DNA of 64,000 nucleotides. Origin: Mucilaginibacter saanensis. Lineage in GTDB: Bacteria; Bacteroidota; Bacteroidia; Sphingobacteriales; Sphingobacteriaceae. Where the stretch lies: NCBI RefSeq assembly GCF_014200575.1, contig NZ_JACHBZ010000001.1, forward strand, positions 124,001 through 188,000. The letters are read 5' to 3'. The notes beneath the pieces are model-generated. The model was not told where the DNA came from. It did not search any database and worked only from the letters and a program-made list of their open reading frames with translations. The translations under genes were made by a program, and so were the position numbers. Of the stretch, positions 18,749 to 28,435 are shown in pieces. Position 1 is the stretch's first letter; every line of letters begins with the position of its first letter.

Positions 18749-19259
18749 GACTATCCTAATTAACGTCATCAGGTTTTTGGTTTTGGTTTTTATGCAGGTA
18801 TTTTTGTTGAAAAACATTACCTTTTATAACCTGGCCACACCTTACCTGTATATACTGTTTATTTTACTGCTGCCTTTTGAAATACCCAACATATTATTGT
18901 TTGTATTATCATTTGTGCTGGGCATAACCATTGATGCATTTTATGATACCCCCGGCCTGCATGCTGCTGCATGTGTGGTGCTGGCATTGGTACGGATACT
19001 GTTTATCAGCATCACCGTACAAAAAGAAGGGTTTGACAATGAGCCCGAGCCTACTTTAAGTATCATGGGTTTCAGGTGGTTTTTTACCTACGCCCTTATA
19101 CTCACTTTATTCCACCACTTTTTCCTGCTTAATTTAGAGGTTTTTAGTTTTTCTGAAATACAATACACACTAAGCCGTGTTGTTTTGAGTTCATTATTTA
19201 CAGTATTTTTGATGCTGATTTCGGGGCTGCTATTTTTCAGAAGGAAAGAACGTAAATGA
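18741..19259 (+). CDS. mreD: Rod shape-determining protein MreD
   Basis: A 172-residue protein that is almost entirely hydrophobic, with about five membrane segments (VIRFLVLVFMQVFLL, LYILFILLLPFEIP, ILLFVLSFVLGITIDAFYDT). The ATG at 18741 overlaps the end of mreC; an upstream TTG at 18702 would only lengthen the cytoplasmic start inside mreC. The stop overlaps the next gene as ATGA. Sequence identity within this family is low, so the call rests on length, topology and position. Confidence 0.88.
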   Translation: MSRTILINVIRFLVLVFMQVFLLKNITFYNLATPYLYILFILLLPFEIPNILLFVLSFVLGITIDAFYDTPGLHAAACVVLALVRILFISITVQKEGFDNEPEPTLSIMGFRWFFTYALILTLFHHFFLLNLEVFSFSEIQYTLSRVVLSSLFTVFLMLISGLLFFRRKERK

Positions 19260-21265
19260 ATAAGTTTTTTGAGCGACGCTACGTTGTAACCGGTATTTTC
19301 ATGGTAATTATCCTCACTCTTTTAGGGCGGCTTTACTATATCCAGATAGTTGATGACCGGTATACCATATACGCCAACAGTAATGTAAGGCGCACGCAAA
19401 TCGTATATCCGTCGCGCGGGCCAATACTTGACCGTAACGGGAAAATTCTGGTCCAGAATGTACCCATTTACGATATCATGGTAAACCCCAAGGAGGTAAA
19501 AGCCTTTGATACGGCGGCATTTTGTAAACTGGTTGGTATTGATAAAGAAGGCTTTGATAAGCGATTAGCCAAAGCCATCAAATATTCGCCCAACCGCGAA
19601 TCTATTTTTGAAAAACAGTTATCGGTTGAGCTTTATGCATCGTTCCAGGAAAGGCTGTTTGAGTTTCCCGGATTTTATGTGCAGCCGCGTACCGTACGTA
19701 CTTACCCCGACTCCACCGCGGCGCAGTTTCTGGGCTTTATTGGTGAGGCGCAGGAGCGGGACATTAAACGCTCAAACGGCTATTACCGCCCCGGCGACTA
19801 TATCGGTGTTACCGGCGTTGAAAAGGCTTACGAACCTGTTTTGCGCGGGCAACGTGGTGTAAAAATACAGATGGTTGACTCCCGCGGGGTGCCCAAAGGT
19901 TCTTTTGCCAATGGCGCTTTTGATACCGTGGCCCGGTCGGGCGAGCGGCTTACTTCATCGCTTGATATTACCTTGCAAAAACTGGGCGAAAAGCTCATGA
20001 AAAATAAACTGGGCAGTATTGTGGCCATTGAACCATCAACCGGCGAAATATTGTGTTATGTAAGCAGTCCTACTTATGATCCTAACCTGATGGTTGGGCG
20101 CGAGCGCGGTAACAATGCGGCTAAGATGTATAATGATCCGTACAAGCCTTTCTTCATCAGGCCCATCCAGGCGCAATACCCGCCGGGTTCGTCATTTAAG
20201 CCATTGAGCGCTTTGATAGGCCTACAGGAGGGGATTATATCGCCGGAGCTTACTTACTATTGTACCGGGCATTATTGGGCAGGTAACCACATGGTACCCT
20301 GTAATAAGGGCGAAGCGCATGGCTCGGTGAACCTGAGCCGTGCAGTTGCAGAATCATGCAACGGGTACTTCTCTATGGTTTTTCAAAAGATCATTGATCG
20401 CCAGGGAGGGAAATTTACTGAGGCCACTTTTGAGGATTGGCGTAATAATGTGATGAAATTTGGTTTAGGCTCGCGCCTTGATCTGGATATGCCTGCCGAA
20501 AGCAGGGGTAACGTGCCGACCCCGTTACACTATGATAATGTTTATAAAAAAGGCAGGTGGCGTTCAAGTACCATTGTTTCATTGGCTATTGGGCAGGGAG
20601 AGCTTTTAGCTACGCCATTGCAGATGGCCAACCTGGAATGCACCATCGCTAACCGGGGGTTCTTTTATAAACCCCATCTGATTAAAGCCATCGGAACAGA
20701 AAACGTCATTAAAAAGGAGTATACCCAAAGAAATTATGTGGGTATAGATCCCAAGTATTTTGAGCCCGTAATTGACGGGATGCAGGCCGTGGTTGATAAC
20801 GGTACCGGCCGAAGATCAAAGATCCCGGATATTGTGATGTGTGGTAAAACCGGAACTGCACAAAACCCGCACGGCGAGGATAATTCGGTATTTGTTGCCT
20901 TTGCTCCGCGCGATAATCCTAAAATAGCCATAGCTGTGGTGGTTGAAAACTCTGGCGAGGGTGCTCACTGGGCTGCCCCTATTGCCAGTTTTATAGTTGA
21001 AAAATATTTGAAGGGTAAGATCACGCCGCGTGAGTCGGGAATAACGGTAGATTACTTTGCTAATGCCAACCGCCTGCCCGATCTTAATCTTTACGCGCTC
21101 GATTTGAAAAAAGAACGGATGCGTGACAGTATCAGAAGCGCAAGGGCCGATTCGGTCAGGAAGCTTAAGGCCGATTCCGCAAAGAAAGCTGCTCAAATGA
21201 AAACAACAAAAAATAACAAGCCAGGCAGCTGGAGCTTGTTAGCAGGCAGGGGGGCAGGTAAATAG
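19256..21265 (+). CDS. mrdA: Penicillin-binding protein 2 (elongation transpeptidase)
   Basis: A 669-residue bitopic enzyme that cross-links peptidoglycan during elongation. One membrane segment lies near residues 9-29, followed by the dimerisation domain (SRGPILDRNGKILVQN) and the transpeptidase domain. The active-site motifs are SxxK in PGSSFKPL, SxN in AESCNGYF and KTG in MCGKTGTAQ. After the domain ends, a basic low-complexity tail (about residues 620-669, with repeated RADSVRKLKADS) extends the protein, a common feature in this phylum. It overlaps mreD by 4 bp and precedes rodA by 1 bp. Confidence 0.95.
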   Translation: MNKFFERRYVVTGIFMVIILTLLGRLYYIQIVDDRYTIYANSNVRRTQIVYPSRGPILDRNGKILVQNVPIYDIMVNPKEVKAFDTAAFCKLVGIDKEGFDKRLAKAIKYSPNRESIFEKQLSVELYASFQERLFEFPGFYVQPRTVRTYPDSTAAQFLGFIGEAQERDIKRSNGYYRPGDYIGVTGVEKAYEPVLRGQRGVKIQMVDSRGVPKGSFANGAFDTVARSGERLTSSLDITLQKLGEKLMKNKLGSIVAIEPSTGEILCYVSSPTYDPNLMVGRERGNNAAKMYNDPYKPFFIRPIQAQYPPGSSFKPLSALIGLQEGIISPELTYYCTGHYWAGNHMVPCNKGEAHGSVNLSRAVAESCNGYFSMVFQKIIDRQGGKFTEATFEDWRNNVMKFGLGSRLDLDMPAESRGNVPTPLHYDNVYKKGRWRSSTIVSLAIGQGELLATPLQMANLECTIANRGFFYKPHLIKAIGTENVIKKEYTQRNYVGIDPKYFEPVIDGMQAVVDNGTGRRSKIPDIVMCGKTGTAQNPHGEDNSVFVAFAPRDNPKIAIAVVVENSGEGAHWAAPIASFIVEKYLKGKITPRESGITVDYFANANRLPDLNLYALDLKKERMRDSIRSARADSVRKLKADSAKKAAQMKTTKNNKPGSWSLLAGRGAGK

Positions 21266-21266
21266 G

Positions 21267-22535
21267 ATGAACATGAACAATCAGCGTAGTTTCTTTTTTA
21301 ATGTTGATTGGATAACTGTGCTTATCTACCTGGCACTATGCATCATTGGCTGGTTTAATATCCATGCCGCTGTGTTTGATGACAAGCACCCCAGCATTGT
21401 TGATACCGCCACCAATTATGGTAAGCAGTTTATTTATATCAACGTAGCTATTGTAGTTGCCATTATTATATTACTGCTCGAGAGCCGTTTTCTTACGGCA
21501 CTTGCCCCGGCATTTTACGCCATAACGGTTTTGCTGTTGGTGGTGGTGCTGGTTGTTGGCCGTAATGTGGGCGGTAACCAGGCCTGGATAAATATTGGCG
21601 GCGGCTTTAGGCTGCAGCCATCGGAGTTTGCCAAATTTGCTACCTGTTTGCTGCTTGCCCGGTATTTAAGTTCGGTAAATATTAAGGTTACTGAGTTAAA
21701 ATCATTTGTGTTTGCTGCGGGTATCATACTGCTGCCCATGCTGCTGATCAAACTACAGCCCGATGATGGATCAACACTGGTGTTTTGCTCACTGATATTT
21801 GTATTGTACCGCGAAGGGCTATCGCCTTATTTTTTAATTGTTACAGGGTTGTTTATTACGCTGTTCATCGGATCGTTACTGATGAACCACTGGTATTTAA
21901 TTGGCGCGCTGGTAGCCGTTACTGCCCTGCTGGTATATGTGTTTAAGCGTAACCGTAAGTTTACCATGCAGATGATCATAGGCATGGTTATTTGTATAGC
22001 CTTTGTTTTTAGTGTTCCGCCTATTTATCAGCACGTGCTGAAAGAGCACCAGCGTACCCGTATTGACGAAATGCTTGGTCTTTCGAACGATTTGAGGGGG
22101 AAGGGTTATAACGTAAACCAATCAAAAATTGCCATAGGCTCCGGCAAAATGTGGGGTAAGGGCTATTTGAAAGGTACGCAAACCAAATATGCGTTTGTAC
22201 CGGAACAAAGCACCGATTTTATTTTTTGTACCGTGGGCGAGGAGTGGGGCTTTGCAGGCTCCATAGTAGTACTGGGGCTTTACCTCTTTTTACTGTTAAG
22301 ATTAATATATATATCAGAAAGGCAGCGGTCGCCATTCTCCAGGATATATGGTTATGGCGTGGCTTCTATCCTGTTTTTTCACGTGGTGATCAACATTGCC
22401 ATGACTATAGGCTTTATGCCCGTTATTGGTATTCCCTTGCCATTTATCAGCTACGGAGGGTCATCGTTATTAAGCTTTACTATACTGTTATTTATCCTCA
22501 TCAAGCTTGACTCCAACAGGATGGGGATTGTTTAA
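21267..22535 (+). CDS. rodA: Rod shape-determining protein RodA (SEDS glycosyltransferase)
   Basis: A 422-residue polytopic SEDS protein with about ten membrane segments. Signatures include GGNQAWINIGGGFRLQPSEFAKF (split over the first third), KLQPDDGSTLVF with the conserved Asp, and the C-terminal GIPLPFISYGGSSLL. It polymerises glycan strands from lipid II together with the PBP2 encoded directly upstream. MNMN at the start allows ATG 21267 or 21273. It is the last gene of the mre operon; the spacer after it holds two hairpins. Confidence 0.95.
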   Translation: MNMNNQRSFFFNVDWITVLIYLALCIIGWFNIHAAVFDDKHPSIVDTATNYGKQFIYINVAIVVAIIILLLESRFLTALAPAFYAITVLLLVVVLVVGRNVGGNQAWINIGGGFRLQPSEFAKFATCLLLARYLSSVNIKVTELKSFVFAAGIILLPMLLIKLQPDDGSTLVFCSLIFVLYREGLSPYFLIVTGLFITLFIGSLLMNHWYLIGALVAVTALLVYVFKRNRKFTMQMIIGMVICIAFVFSVPPIYQHVLKEHQRTRIDEMLGLSNDLRGKGYNVNQSKIAIGSGKMWGKGYLKGTQTKYAFVPEQSTDFIFCTVGEEWGFAGSIVVLGLYLFLLLRLIYISERQRSPFSRIYGYGVASILFFHVVINIAMTIGFMPVIGIPLPFISYGGSSLLSFTILLFILIKLDSNRMGIV

Positions 22536-22592
22536 GCTTGGCAGCGACAAGATTTTCAGACTTTAATTTTTATGCCTTAAAATGAAATACCG

Positions 22593-22662
22593 TAGAGACG
22601 AATATTTTCGTCTCTCATTTGAAGGTTTTTGTAAAGTAGGAGACACAAGTATGTGTCTCTAC
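22593..22662. repeat. Pair of hairpins after rodA
   Basis: AGAGACGAA (22594-22602) pairs with TTCGTCTCT (22607-22615) around TATT, and GTAGGAGACACA (22636-22647) pairs with TGTGTCTCTAC (22652-22662) around AGTA. The AGAGACG- and AGACACA-type hairpins resemble small dispersed repeats. They also separate rodA from the convergent gene at 22735. Confidence 0.55.
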
Positions 22663-22734
22663 CACAAGTTATTAAAAGTTAAACAGCCTGTAAGAATCTA
22701 CAAGCCATTTTACCACTAAAAACAAAATTATCCT

Positions 22735-23763
22735 TTAATTCGCCGGATACCTTCTTTTCAATAACTCGTAAAATTTTTGTGTAGTTGTAGGTTTACTGTC
22801 CCAGTTATTTTTTACCACATAATTGGTTTTCAAAAAGCGTTCGGCTTCTTCAAAAGAGTTAAAGCGGTTCACTATTTCAACAGCCTCACTGTATGCCAGG
22901 CTGTAGCCATTAAAAAGATCTTTGATATACAATAGTTTATCATTCAGATTTATGGCCGACTTAAGATCGGTAATGGGCAGTAAGTTGGTAGGCGATACGG
23001 GAGCCTTTTCTTTTTCGGCCTTTAGTGCCGATATTTTTTGGTTGATGGTAAGCACCTTGTCTTCGCTATCGGTTTTGTGATCGTCCTCAACCACAGTGTT
23101 GGTAGCTATTGCCGCAACCGGGGTAAATGGCAATTCCTCAGCCTTAATAGCCTCAGCAGTTACCGGTGGCAGCTGTTCGGTTAATTCTTCCTGCTCAAAC
23201 TGATCGTCTTCGTCTTCCCATTCTGCTATATCATTTATCACCAATTCCTCTTTTACAGGTTCTGGAATTTGCTGTTCAAATGAGTAGGAATCTATTTTAC
23301 TTTCAGATGCAAGGTCAATTTGCGGAACAGGCGCTTCACTTTCATCAATGGGAATAATGGTTTCAATCGTTGCCGGATTATTATAGGGCGCCTGAACAGG
23401 GGTTTCGGCCTCCGGAGTTAATTCCAACTGGCTGATCACCGCCGGTTTTTGCTGTACAACAGGCTCAAAATATCGTGGCTCGTGAGTTAATTCCGGCTTT
23501 TTTTCGGGTTCAACCGGTACAGGGTTGCTTTTTTCTAACAGAAGCTCGGGCTTTTCTGCAACAGGTAGCTGCGGAGCGGGTGTGCCGCGTTCATGCAACC
23601 TGCGCAATATTTCGGCATGATCTTTTAAAAAATGAGCGTTGGCAACAAACAGCTCCAACTCAAGCTCATTTAAATCGCTGCTTTCAGCTTCAAGATAATC
23701 ATATTGGTCATTAAGCTCTTTTAAAATACCACCTATCTTTTTAAATACATCCAATTGCTTCAT
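22735..23763 (-). CDS. Conserved hypothetical protein with a long disordered centre
   Basis: A 342-residue protein of unknown function. Residues 1-60 are a helical, probably coiled-coil region (MKQLDVFKKIGGILKELNDQ; LNELELELFVANAHFLKDH). A proline- and glutamate-rich disordered stretch covers about 70-240, and the last 90 residues form a compact domain (LPITDLKSAINLNDKLLYIK, then a C-terminal helix pair ending ELLKRRYPAN). This layout is common in Bacteroidota. The open frame runs on to 24276, but that part is the antisense shadow of thymidine kinase; ATG at 23763 is the real start. It is divergent from tdk. Confidence 0.8.
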   Translation of the reverse strand: MKQLDVFKKIGGILKELNDQYDYLEAESSDLNELELELFVANAHFLKDHAEILRRLHERGTPAPQLPVAEKPELLLEKSNPVPVEPEKKPELTHEPRYFEPVVQQKPAVISQLELTPEAETPVQAPYNNPATIETIIPIDESEAPVPQIDLASESKIDSYSFEQQIPEPVKEELVINDIAEWEDEDDQFEQEELTEQLPPVTAEAIKAEELPFTPVAAIATNTVVEDDHKTDSEDKVLTINQKISALKAEKEKAPVSPTNLLPITDLKSAINLNDKLLYIKDLFNGYSLAYSEAVEIVNRFNSFEEAERFLKTNYVVKNNWDSKPTTTQKFYELLKRRYPAN

Positions 23764-23790
23764 GGCTTCAACGTTGTGAAAAATGCTTAC

Positions 23791-23798
23791 CAAAAATA
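23791..23798 (-). promoter_or_regulatory. Promoter -7 box of the 22735-23763 gene
   Basis: On the minus strand this reads TATTTTTG, a TAnnTTTG match 28 bp before the ATG. A weaker box for the divergent tdk (GATATTTG) is at 23811-23818. Confidence 0.5.
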
Positions 23799-23836
23799 GG
23801 ATTAAATTCTGATATTTGCCCTCCATAATAGTTAGA

Positions 23837-24409
23837 ATGGTATATAGCGAGGATGTTTTTAGAAGGAAAAGTGAATTTGGCGGCAGCATTGAACTGGTCT
23901 GCGGATCAATGTTTTCAGGCAAAACGGAAGAATTGATAAGAAGGCTTAACCGGGCTCGTATTGCCAAGTTAAAGGTGGAGATATTTAGCCCCAAAGCTGA
24001 TACCCGCTTTGTTGAAGACGCCCTAGTATCCCATAATGCTAACTCTATCCCATCAACCCCGGTTGACAATGCTTCGGCCATATTGTTGCTGAGCAATGAT
24101 GCCCATGTAATTGGTATTGATGAGGCCCAGTTTTTTGATGATGAATTGCCGGAGGTATGCAACATATTGGCCAATAAGGGTATACGTGTAATTGTTGCCG
24201 GTCTGGATATGGACTTTAAAGGGCGCCCGTTTGGCCCGATGCCGGCCATAATGGCTATTGCCGAATCGGTTACCAAGCTTCATGCAGTATGCGTTAAGTG
24301 CGGCAATCCGGCGCTTTATTCCTACAGGCTGGTGCCAGATGGCGCTAAAATATTATTGGGCGAAAAGGAAAGCTACGAGCCCCGTTGCCGCATTTGCTAT
24401 AACAGCTAA
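23837..24409 (+). CDS. tdk: Thymidine kinase (type II)
   Basis: A 190-residue enzyme that phosphorylates thymidine with ATP in nucleotide salvage. The P-loop [15 protein letters not shown], the lasso/lid region with catalytic Glu in DEAQFFDDE, and four zinc cysteines in CVKCGNPA and CRIC near the C-terminus are visible. ATG at 23837 ([11 protein letters not shown]) is preferred over an upstream TTG at 23816, because a -7-like box covers 23811-23818. The gene is complete and monocistronic. Confidence 0.95.
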   Translation: MVYSEDVFRRKSEFGGSIELVCGSMFSGKTEELIRRLNRARIAKLKVEIFSPKADTRFVEDALVSHNANSIPSTPVDNASAILLLSNDAHVIGIDEAQFFDDELPEVCNILANKGIRVIVAGLDMDFKGRPFGPMPAIMAIAESVTKLHAVCVKCGNPALYSYRLVPDGAKILLGEKESYEPRCRICYNS

Positions 24410-24579
24410 GTTTATTTACTGTAAAATTTCTGTATAAATATTAGTTTGCCAAAACAAAAGGTAGTGTGTTGTATGTTATCCTGCTGAACGTATAATATAC
24501 TTTTGGTTTATAATTAATTTAAATATTTAATTAGAAATTAAAACTTTACGCTATATTCGTTCTTAACTTGAAAGACTTT

Positions 24580-24948
24580 ATGGCTAAGAAAATTTTAGTA
24601 ATTGAGGATGATAGGGATATCAGGGAAACCATTGTGTATGTGCTGGAAGAAGAGCACTATGAGGTAACCGCGTCTGAAGATGCCAAAATACTCCGAAGAC
24701 TGAATGATATTGATCCTGATTTAATATTGCTTGATAACTGGCTTACCGATTGGTCAAGTGACGCAAACGGGCAACAGTTGAGCAAAGGATTAAAAAATGA
24801 TCCGGCTACGAGCCATATCCCGGTAGTTATTATCTCGGCTGTTAGCAACATCAAGGAAATTGCCGCCGCCGGTAATGCTAATGGTTATTTAAGAAAACCG
24901 TTTGACTTAACCGAGTTGATTGACATTGTTAAGCGGCATGTTAAATAG
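24580..24948 (+). CDS. Receiver-only response regulator (CheY-like)
   Basis: A 122-residue single receiver domain. The acidic pair is in ILVIEDDRD, the phospho-acceptor Asp in DLILLDNWL, the switch Ser/Thr in PVVIISAVS, and the conserved Lys in GYLRKPFDL. There is no output domain, so it must act by contacting a partner, for example in a phosphorelay. No histidine kinase lies nearby. ATG at 24580 (MAKKILVIEDD) fits the family; an in-frame TTG lies 12 bp upstream. Confidence 0.9.
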   Translation: MAKKILVIEDDRDIRETIVYVLEEEHYEVTASEDAKILRRLNDIDPDLILLDNWLTDWSSDANGQQLSKGLKNDPATSHIPVVIISAVSNIKEIAAAGNANGYLRKPFDLTELIDIVKRHVK

Positions 24949-24965
24949 ATAAAGCACATTATAAA

Positions 24966-24999
24966 AAAAGGCCTCTCCATTATTACGGAGAGGCCTTTT
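24966..24999. terminator. Bidirectional terminator
   Basis: AAAAGGCCTCTCC and GGAGAGGCCTTTT form a 13-bp stem between the response regulator and the convergent TonB-dependent receptor, with A- and T-runs on the two sides. Confidence 0.85.
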
Positions 25000-25004
25000 C
25001 TGAT

Positions 25005-27188
25005 TTATAGCCTTAATCCAAAGCCTATATTAAATGTACGGCCATCGGCAGGTAAAATGCCGGGGCCGGGGTACATGTTAATCCTGCGGGTAAAGTATTT
25101 AGCGTTTAACACGTTATTCACATTAGCGCTGATATGATAATTTTTCAGGAAGGTATAATTAAAAGCCCAGTCAACCACGTGATAAGCGGGTACAATACCG
25201 CTGGCACCGGTGGGGTTAAATACAGTGTTGTTGGCATCGCTAAAACTTTTGCTGGTATAGCTCAGTTGTAATGTACTGCTTACATGCCCGGTTAAAAAGG
25301 TTAAGCCGGTACGGTTTATCCACTCCGGGGTGTTTTCTGTCTGGTTATTTTTCAGGCTGATATTTTTGCCGTTTTGATTAATGGAGCCGCTGGTATAACG
25401 GCCATGGGTGTAAGCCAGTGAGTTAAACAAACGGATATCGCTGCCAGAGTGTTCATCAAATGATCTGAGTAAGGATACTTCGGTATAAGCTTCAACCCCT
25501 TTGGCTACTGCATTACCAATATTGGTGGCAAACAGGTGAGTTACGTTGTTGGCATCAGTTTGGGTTAATGTTCCGGCGCGGTTACCGTAATACACATAAA
25601 AGCCGTTAACATCAAAATTAAACACAGTACTGATATGCCCGCGATAACCCAGATCGGCATCATAACCACGGCTATCCTTAATATTAGGGTCAATAATGGT
25701 AAGCTGATCTGCCGGGGTAACGGCGGCATACAGATACGGGCGGTAAGCCTGCGAAAAGTTACCATACAGCTGGCTTCCGTTTTTAAACTGATATTGCAGG
25801 CCGGTGCCAAACAGGGGGTAATTGCGGTTGCCTTTATAACCTATGTTATAAGTGGCATTGTTGATAACGCCCGCAGTGGTGGTTTTAATAACCTCATACC
25901 TTACACCTGGAGTTATGGTAAATGCAGGCGTAACCTGGAATATGTTTTCGGCAAAGGCGGCGTAGTTTAGGCTGTGCAGTCTTAAATCTATACCATAAGG
26001 CTTAACCAGGCTCAGGTCAAAATCAGAGCCGGTGGTGCCAGTGCCTTTTTGCTTGCGCTTGGTGGTTTCCTCAAAGTAACGTACGCCTGTGGTAAAGGTG
26101 CTTTTCAGATCGCCTAATTTATAGCTGTGCAGCAAGCGGGCCTCGGTTGTAAAACCGGCATAGTAATCACGATCAACCTGGCGCGGGTTATAGGAGTTGG
26201 TTTTGGTGTTAACGGTATCGGCTATGTTGGCGGTATTGATGAACTGCACACTGTTACGCTGCCCAAACAATACATTAGTGGTAACCTCCAGTTTGGTATC
26301 GTTATTAAACGCATAATTGAACAGCAGGGCCGGAATATTTATTTCGGGGTTAAAGAAGTTACGGAACCGGGTGGCTTGCCTGTTGTTGGCATCAAACTGG
26401 CCATCGGTTAAGCCCCCGGCAATTTGCTGCCTGTAGTCTGACCGGGAAAACTGCAGGGCAATGCTTCCCTTGCTGTTAAACTGGTATTTAATATTGGCAT
26501 AATAGGCCCGGTAATTAAAAGCAGCATCAGGGCGCCAACCGTCGCCGCTACGGCTTGAGTAAAAGGCGTAATAGCTGATCTTGCCAACTTTACCGCCTAC
26601 GGCATTATACGAGTTTAAAAAACGGTTTGAGCCTGCGGTTTGTTCGGTTTCAACTCCAAACACTTTGGTACTGTCGCCCTCCTTAATTTTAAAGTTCACC
26701 ATGCCGCCAAACTGGCTGCCAAACTGTAAAGCGGCCGAGCCGCGTACATACTGAATTTCGCTGATGGCCTGGTAGGGTACATTATAATGATTTTCGGGAT
26801 AGCCAAATACATCAGAGTTGGTGTTGTAACCGTTCTGACGCATGTTTACTTCTATTGACCGGTGTGCATCGGTGCCTCGTGTACCAATGTTAATTTGTAA
26901 ACCGGCGCCATCCATTTCCCAAACGTTAACTCCCGGAACCTGGGCAAAGGCCATGCGTGCGGTATTGTTGGCCAAATTTATTTTGCCCGCATCGGGATAT
27001 ATAAGGTTTGTTTTTTTACCTGCAAAAATATAGGTGCCGCTTACATTAGGTAAATGCTTGGGGCGGCTTTCCTTAATTATTACACTATCAAGCTGCAGGG
27101 TGTCTTTTACACTTTTTTGTTGCGCGTGCAGGTAGCCTGAGCTTAAAATAAGCAGCGCAACCAGAAATATCTTATAAAAATTATTCAT
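25005..27188 (-). CDS. TonB-dependent outer-membrane receptor (FecA-like)
   Basis: A 727-residue receptor. After the signal peptide (cut near YLHAQ) comes a short linker, then the plug domain with MAFAQVPGVNVWEMDGAG, NIGTRGTDAH and IQYVRGSAALQFGSQFGG, then a 22-strand barrel ending in GRTFNIGFGLRL with the terminal aromatic/Leu pattern. There is no N-terminal STN domain and no carboxypeptidase-like domain, so it does not signal through a sigma/anti-sigma pair. Its relatives take up ferric dicitrate or other metal chelates; the substrate here is inferred only. The upstream 27297 gene is probably in the same operon. Confidence 0.9.
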   Translation of the reverse strand: MNNFYKIFLVALLILSSGYLHAQQKSVKDTLQLDSVIIKESRPKHLPNVSGTYIFAGKKTNLIYPDAGKINLANNTARMAFAQVPGVNVWEMDGAGLQINIGTRGTDAHRSIEVNMRQNGYNTNSDVFGYPENHYNVPYQAISEIQYVRGSAALQFGSQFGGMVNFKIKEGDSTKVFGVETEQTAGSNRFLNSYNAVGGKVGKISYYAFYSSRSGDGWRPDAAFNYRAYYANIKYQFNSKGSIALQFSRSDYRQQIAGGLTDGQFDANNRQATRFRNFFNPEINIPALLFNYAFNNDTKLEVTTNVLFGQRNSVQFINTANIADTVNTKTNSYNPRQVDRDYYAGFTTEARLLHSYKLGDLKSTFTTGVRYFEETTKRKQKGTGTTGSDFDLSLVKPYGIDLRLHSLNYAAFAENIFQVTPAFTITPGVRYEVIKTTTAGVINNATYNIGYKGNRNYPLFGTGLQYQFKNGSQLYGNFSQAYRPYLYAAVTPADQLTIIDPNIKDSRGYDADLGYRGHISTVFNFDVNGFYVYYGNRAGTLTQTDANNVTHLFATNIGNAVAKGVEAYTEVSLLRSFDEHSGSDIRLFNSLAYTHGRYTSGSINQNGKNISLKNNQTENTPEWINRTGLTFLTGHVSSTLQLSYTSKSFSDANNTVFNPTGASGIVPAYHVVDWAFNYTFLKNYHISANVNNVLNAKYFTRRINMYPGPGILPADGRTFNIGFGLRL

Positions 27189-27296
27189 GGGTTTTATTTA
27201 TAGACTAAACGAGGGATTGATCAGTATCATTTTTTGCGACATAAGAAGTAGAATACGCCACTATTATAATTTGATCGTTAATAAGTAAGTGCAGGG

Positions 27297-27848
27297 TCAG
27301 GTAGTTATTTCTGGTGGCCTGCCGGCTACTGAAACCAAGGGATGATTAATGCTGATGTAGATAAAGGTACTAAGCTTTTGAATAACCGGCGGAGCGGTAA
27401 AAAAAGCAAACGTAGTTATTGGGAAACTGTATTTATTATCAACTCCTGTTTTTTTAGCTGCCGACTCATGCGCTTTTTTACTGATGGGCACATCATTAAT
27501 TTGTTTGGCGCATATAATGTTTTCATCTAAGAGCTTGGTGGTTTGATAGTTTGGGATACATTGCACAAACATGGTATCGCGCGTCATTTTAAGTTTAACG
27601 TAGTTATAAGCGACTCCCTTGAGCTGTATTTGTCCCGACACCCTGATGTAAGTTTTCCAATCGCGTATCTGGGGCAGGTGTTGTTTAATTTTTATTTCGA
27701 TAAGATTATTGACATCGTACTTGCCCTTGCTTATTTGCCTGGTTATAAATTTATCTGACTGGTAAACCAGATATTGATTTAACAGCAGATAACCACCCAT
27801 GTTAAACAAGTGTACAACGAGCATGATGGTGGCAAATATCCGGTTCAA
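27297..27848 (-). CDS. Hypothetical membrane-anchored partner of the TonB-dependent receptor
   Basis: A 183-residue protein with one N-terminal hydrophobic segment (MNRIFATIMLVVHLFNMGGY), then a soluble region with strands (VSGQIQLKGVAYNYVKLKM, DTMFVQCIPNYQTTKLLD). I do not recognise a named domain. It lies 108 bp upstream of the receptor on the same strand with no terminator between them, so a shared role in substrate uptake is likely. The C-terminal third has low complexity. Confidence 0.65.
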   Translation of the reverse strand: MNRIFATIMLVVHLFNMGGYLLLNQYLVYQSDKFITRQISKGKYDVNNLIEIKIKQHLPQIRDWKTYIRVSGQIQLKGVAYNYVKLKMTRDTMFVQCIPNYQTTKLLDENIICAKQINDVPISKKAHESAAKKTGVDNKYSFPITTFAFFTAPPVIQKLSTFIYISINHPLVSVAGRPPEITT

Positions 27849-28171
27849 TTGATAATCAATCTAAATAATAATCAATACTAAGCATAATTTTACTCAGTTT
27901 GTAATGTAATGGTAAAATAAGTACTGAAATTTTTACCACAATTGATCTAAATAAGGATGGAGGAAGTTTCACCGGCAACTGAATTTTAATGGTGTTATTT
28001 TTACACTATCTACCTGGCTAAAGCGCTTAAGGTAAGCCACTCTGGTTAATTACTTCTGTGTTTTTTGCTGGTTGGTTTTAAGGTTATATATTGGTATAAA
28101 AACTTAATTGCCTTATTTATAGTTAATTGTTAATTATTAACTGTATCTTTACGTAATTAAATAAAAATATA
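27849..28171 (+). other. Gene-free spacer with the promoter of the cold-shock gene
   Basis: The only motif seen is TATCTTTA at 28144-28151 (TAnnTTTG with one mismatch), 21-28 bp before the csp ATG. The rest is AT-rich with no convincing hairpin or ORF. It also contains the start region of the divergent 27848 gene. Confidence 0.5.
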
Positions 28172-28360
28172 ATGCAAGGAACAGTAAAATTTTTCAATGA
28201 AAGCAAAGGTTTTGGATTTATTACACCAAGTAATGGTGGTGCCGAAGTTTTTGTACACGCCTCAGGCCTTATTGACACTATCCGTGAAAACGACAGTGTT
28301 ACCTACGATGTAGAGCAAGGTAAAAAAGGCTTAAATGCGGTAAATGTAAAAGTAGGTTAA
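28172..28360 (+). CDS. Cold-shock protein (CspA family)
   Basis: A 62-residue single cold-shock domain. RNP1 is seen in SKGFGFITP and RNP2 in EVFVHASGL. It binds single-stranded RNA and DNA and melts RNA structure, mainly in the cold or in rapid growth. It starts [15 protein letters not shown], as in the family, and is slightly shorter than E. coli CspA (70). It is monocistronic with a strong terminator. Confidence 0.95.
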   Translation: MQGTVKFFNESKGFGFITPSNGGAEVFVHASGLIDTIRENDSVTYDVEQGKKGLNAVNVKVG

Positions 28361-28382
28361 ATAACTATTATTATAATCGTAC

Positions 28383-28415
28383 AAGCATCTGCACATTGTG
28401 CAGATGCTTTTTTTT
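28383..28415 (+). terminator. Terminator of the cold-shock gene
   Basis: AAGCATCTGCAC and GTGCAGATGCTT form a 12-bp stem around ATT, followed by a T-run. Confidence 0.9.
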
Positions 28416-28435
28416 GTGCCAGGATTTTTTCAGCT

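Noticed and set aside
22582..22719. 45-codon ORF after rodA (starts MKYRRDEYFRLSF)
   Set aside because: It runs through two hairpin repeats and has no promoter or homologue that I recognise, so it is most likely chance.
23764..24276. The minus-strand frame of the 22735 gene runs on for 171 codons past its ATG
   Set aside because: This part is exactly antisense to thymidine kinase, and the promoter box at 23791 lies within it. The start at 23763 gives a normal protein.
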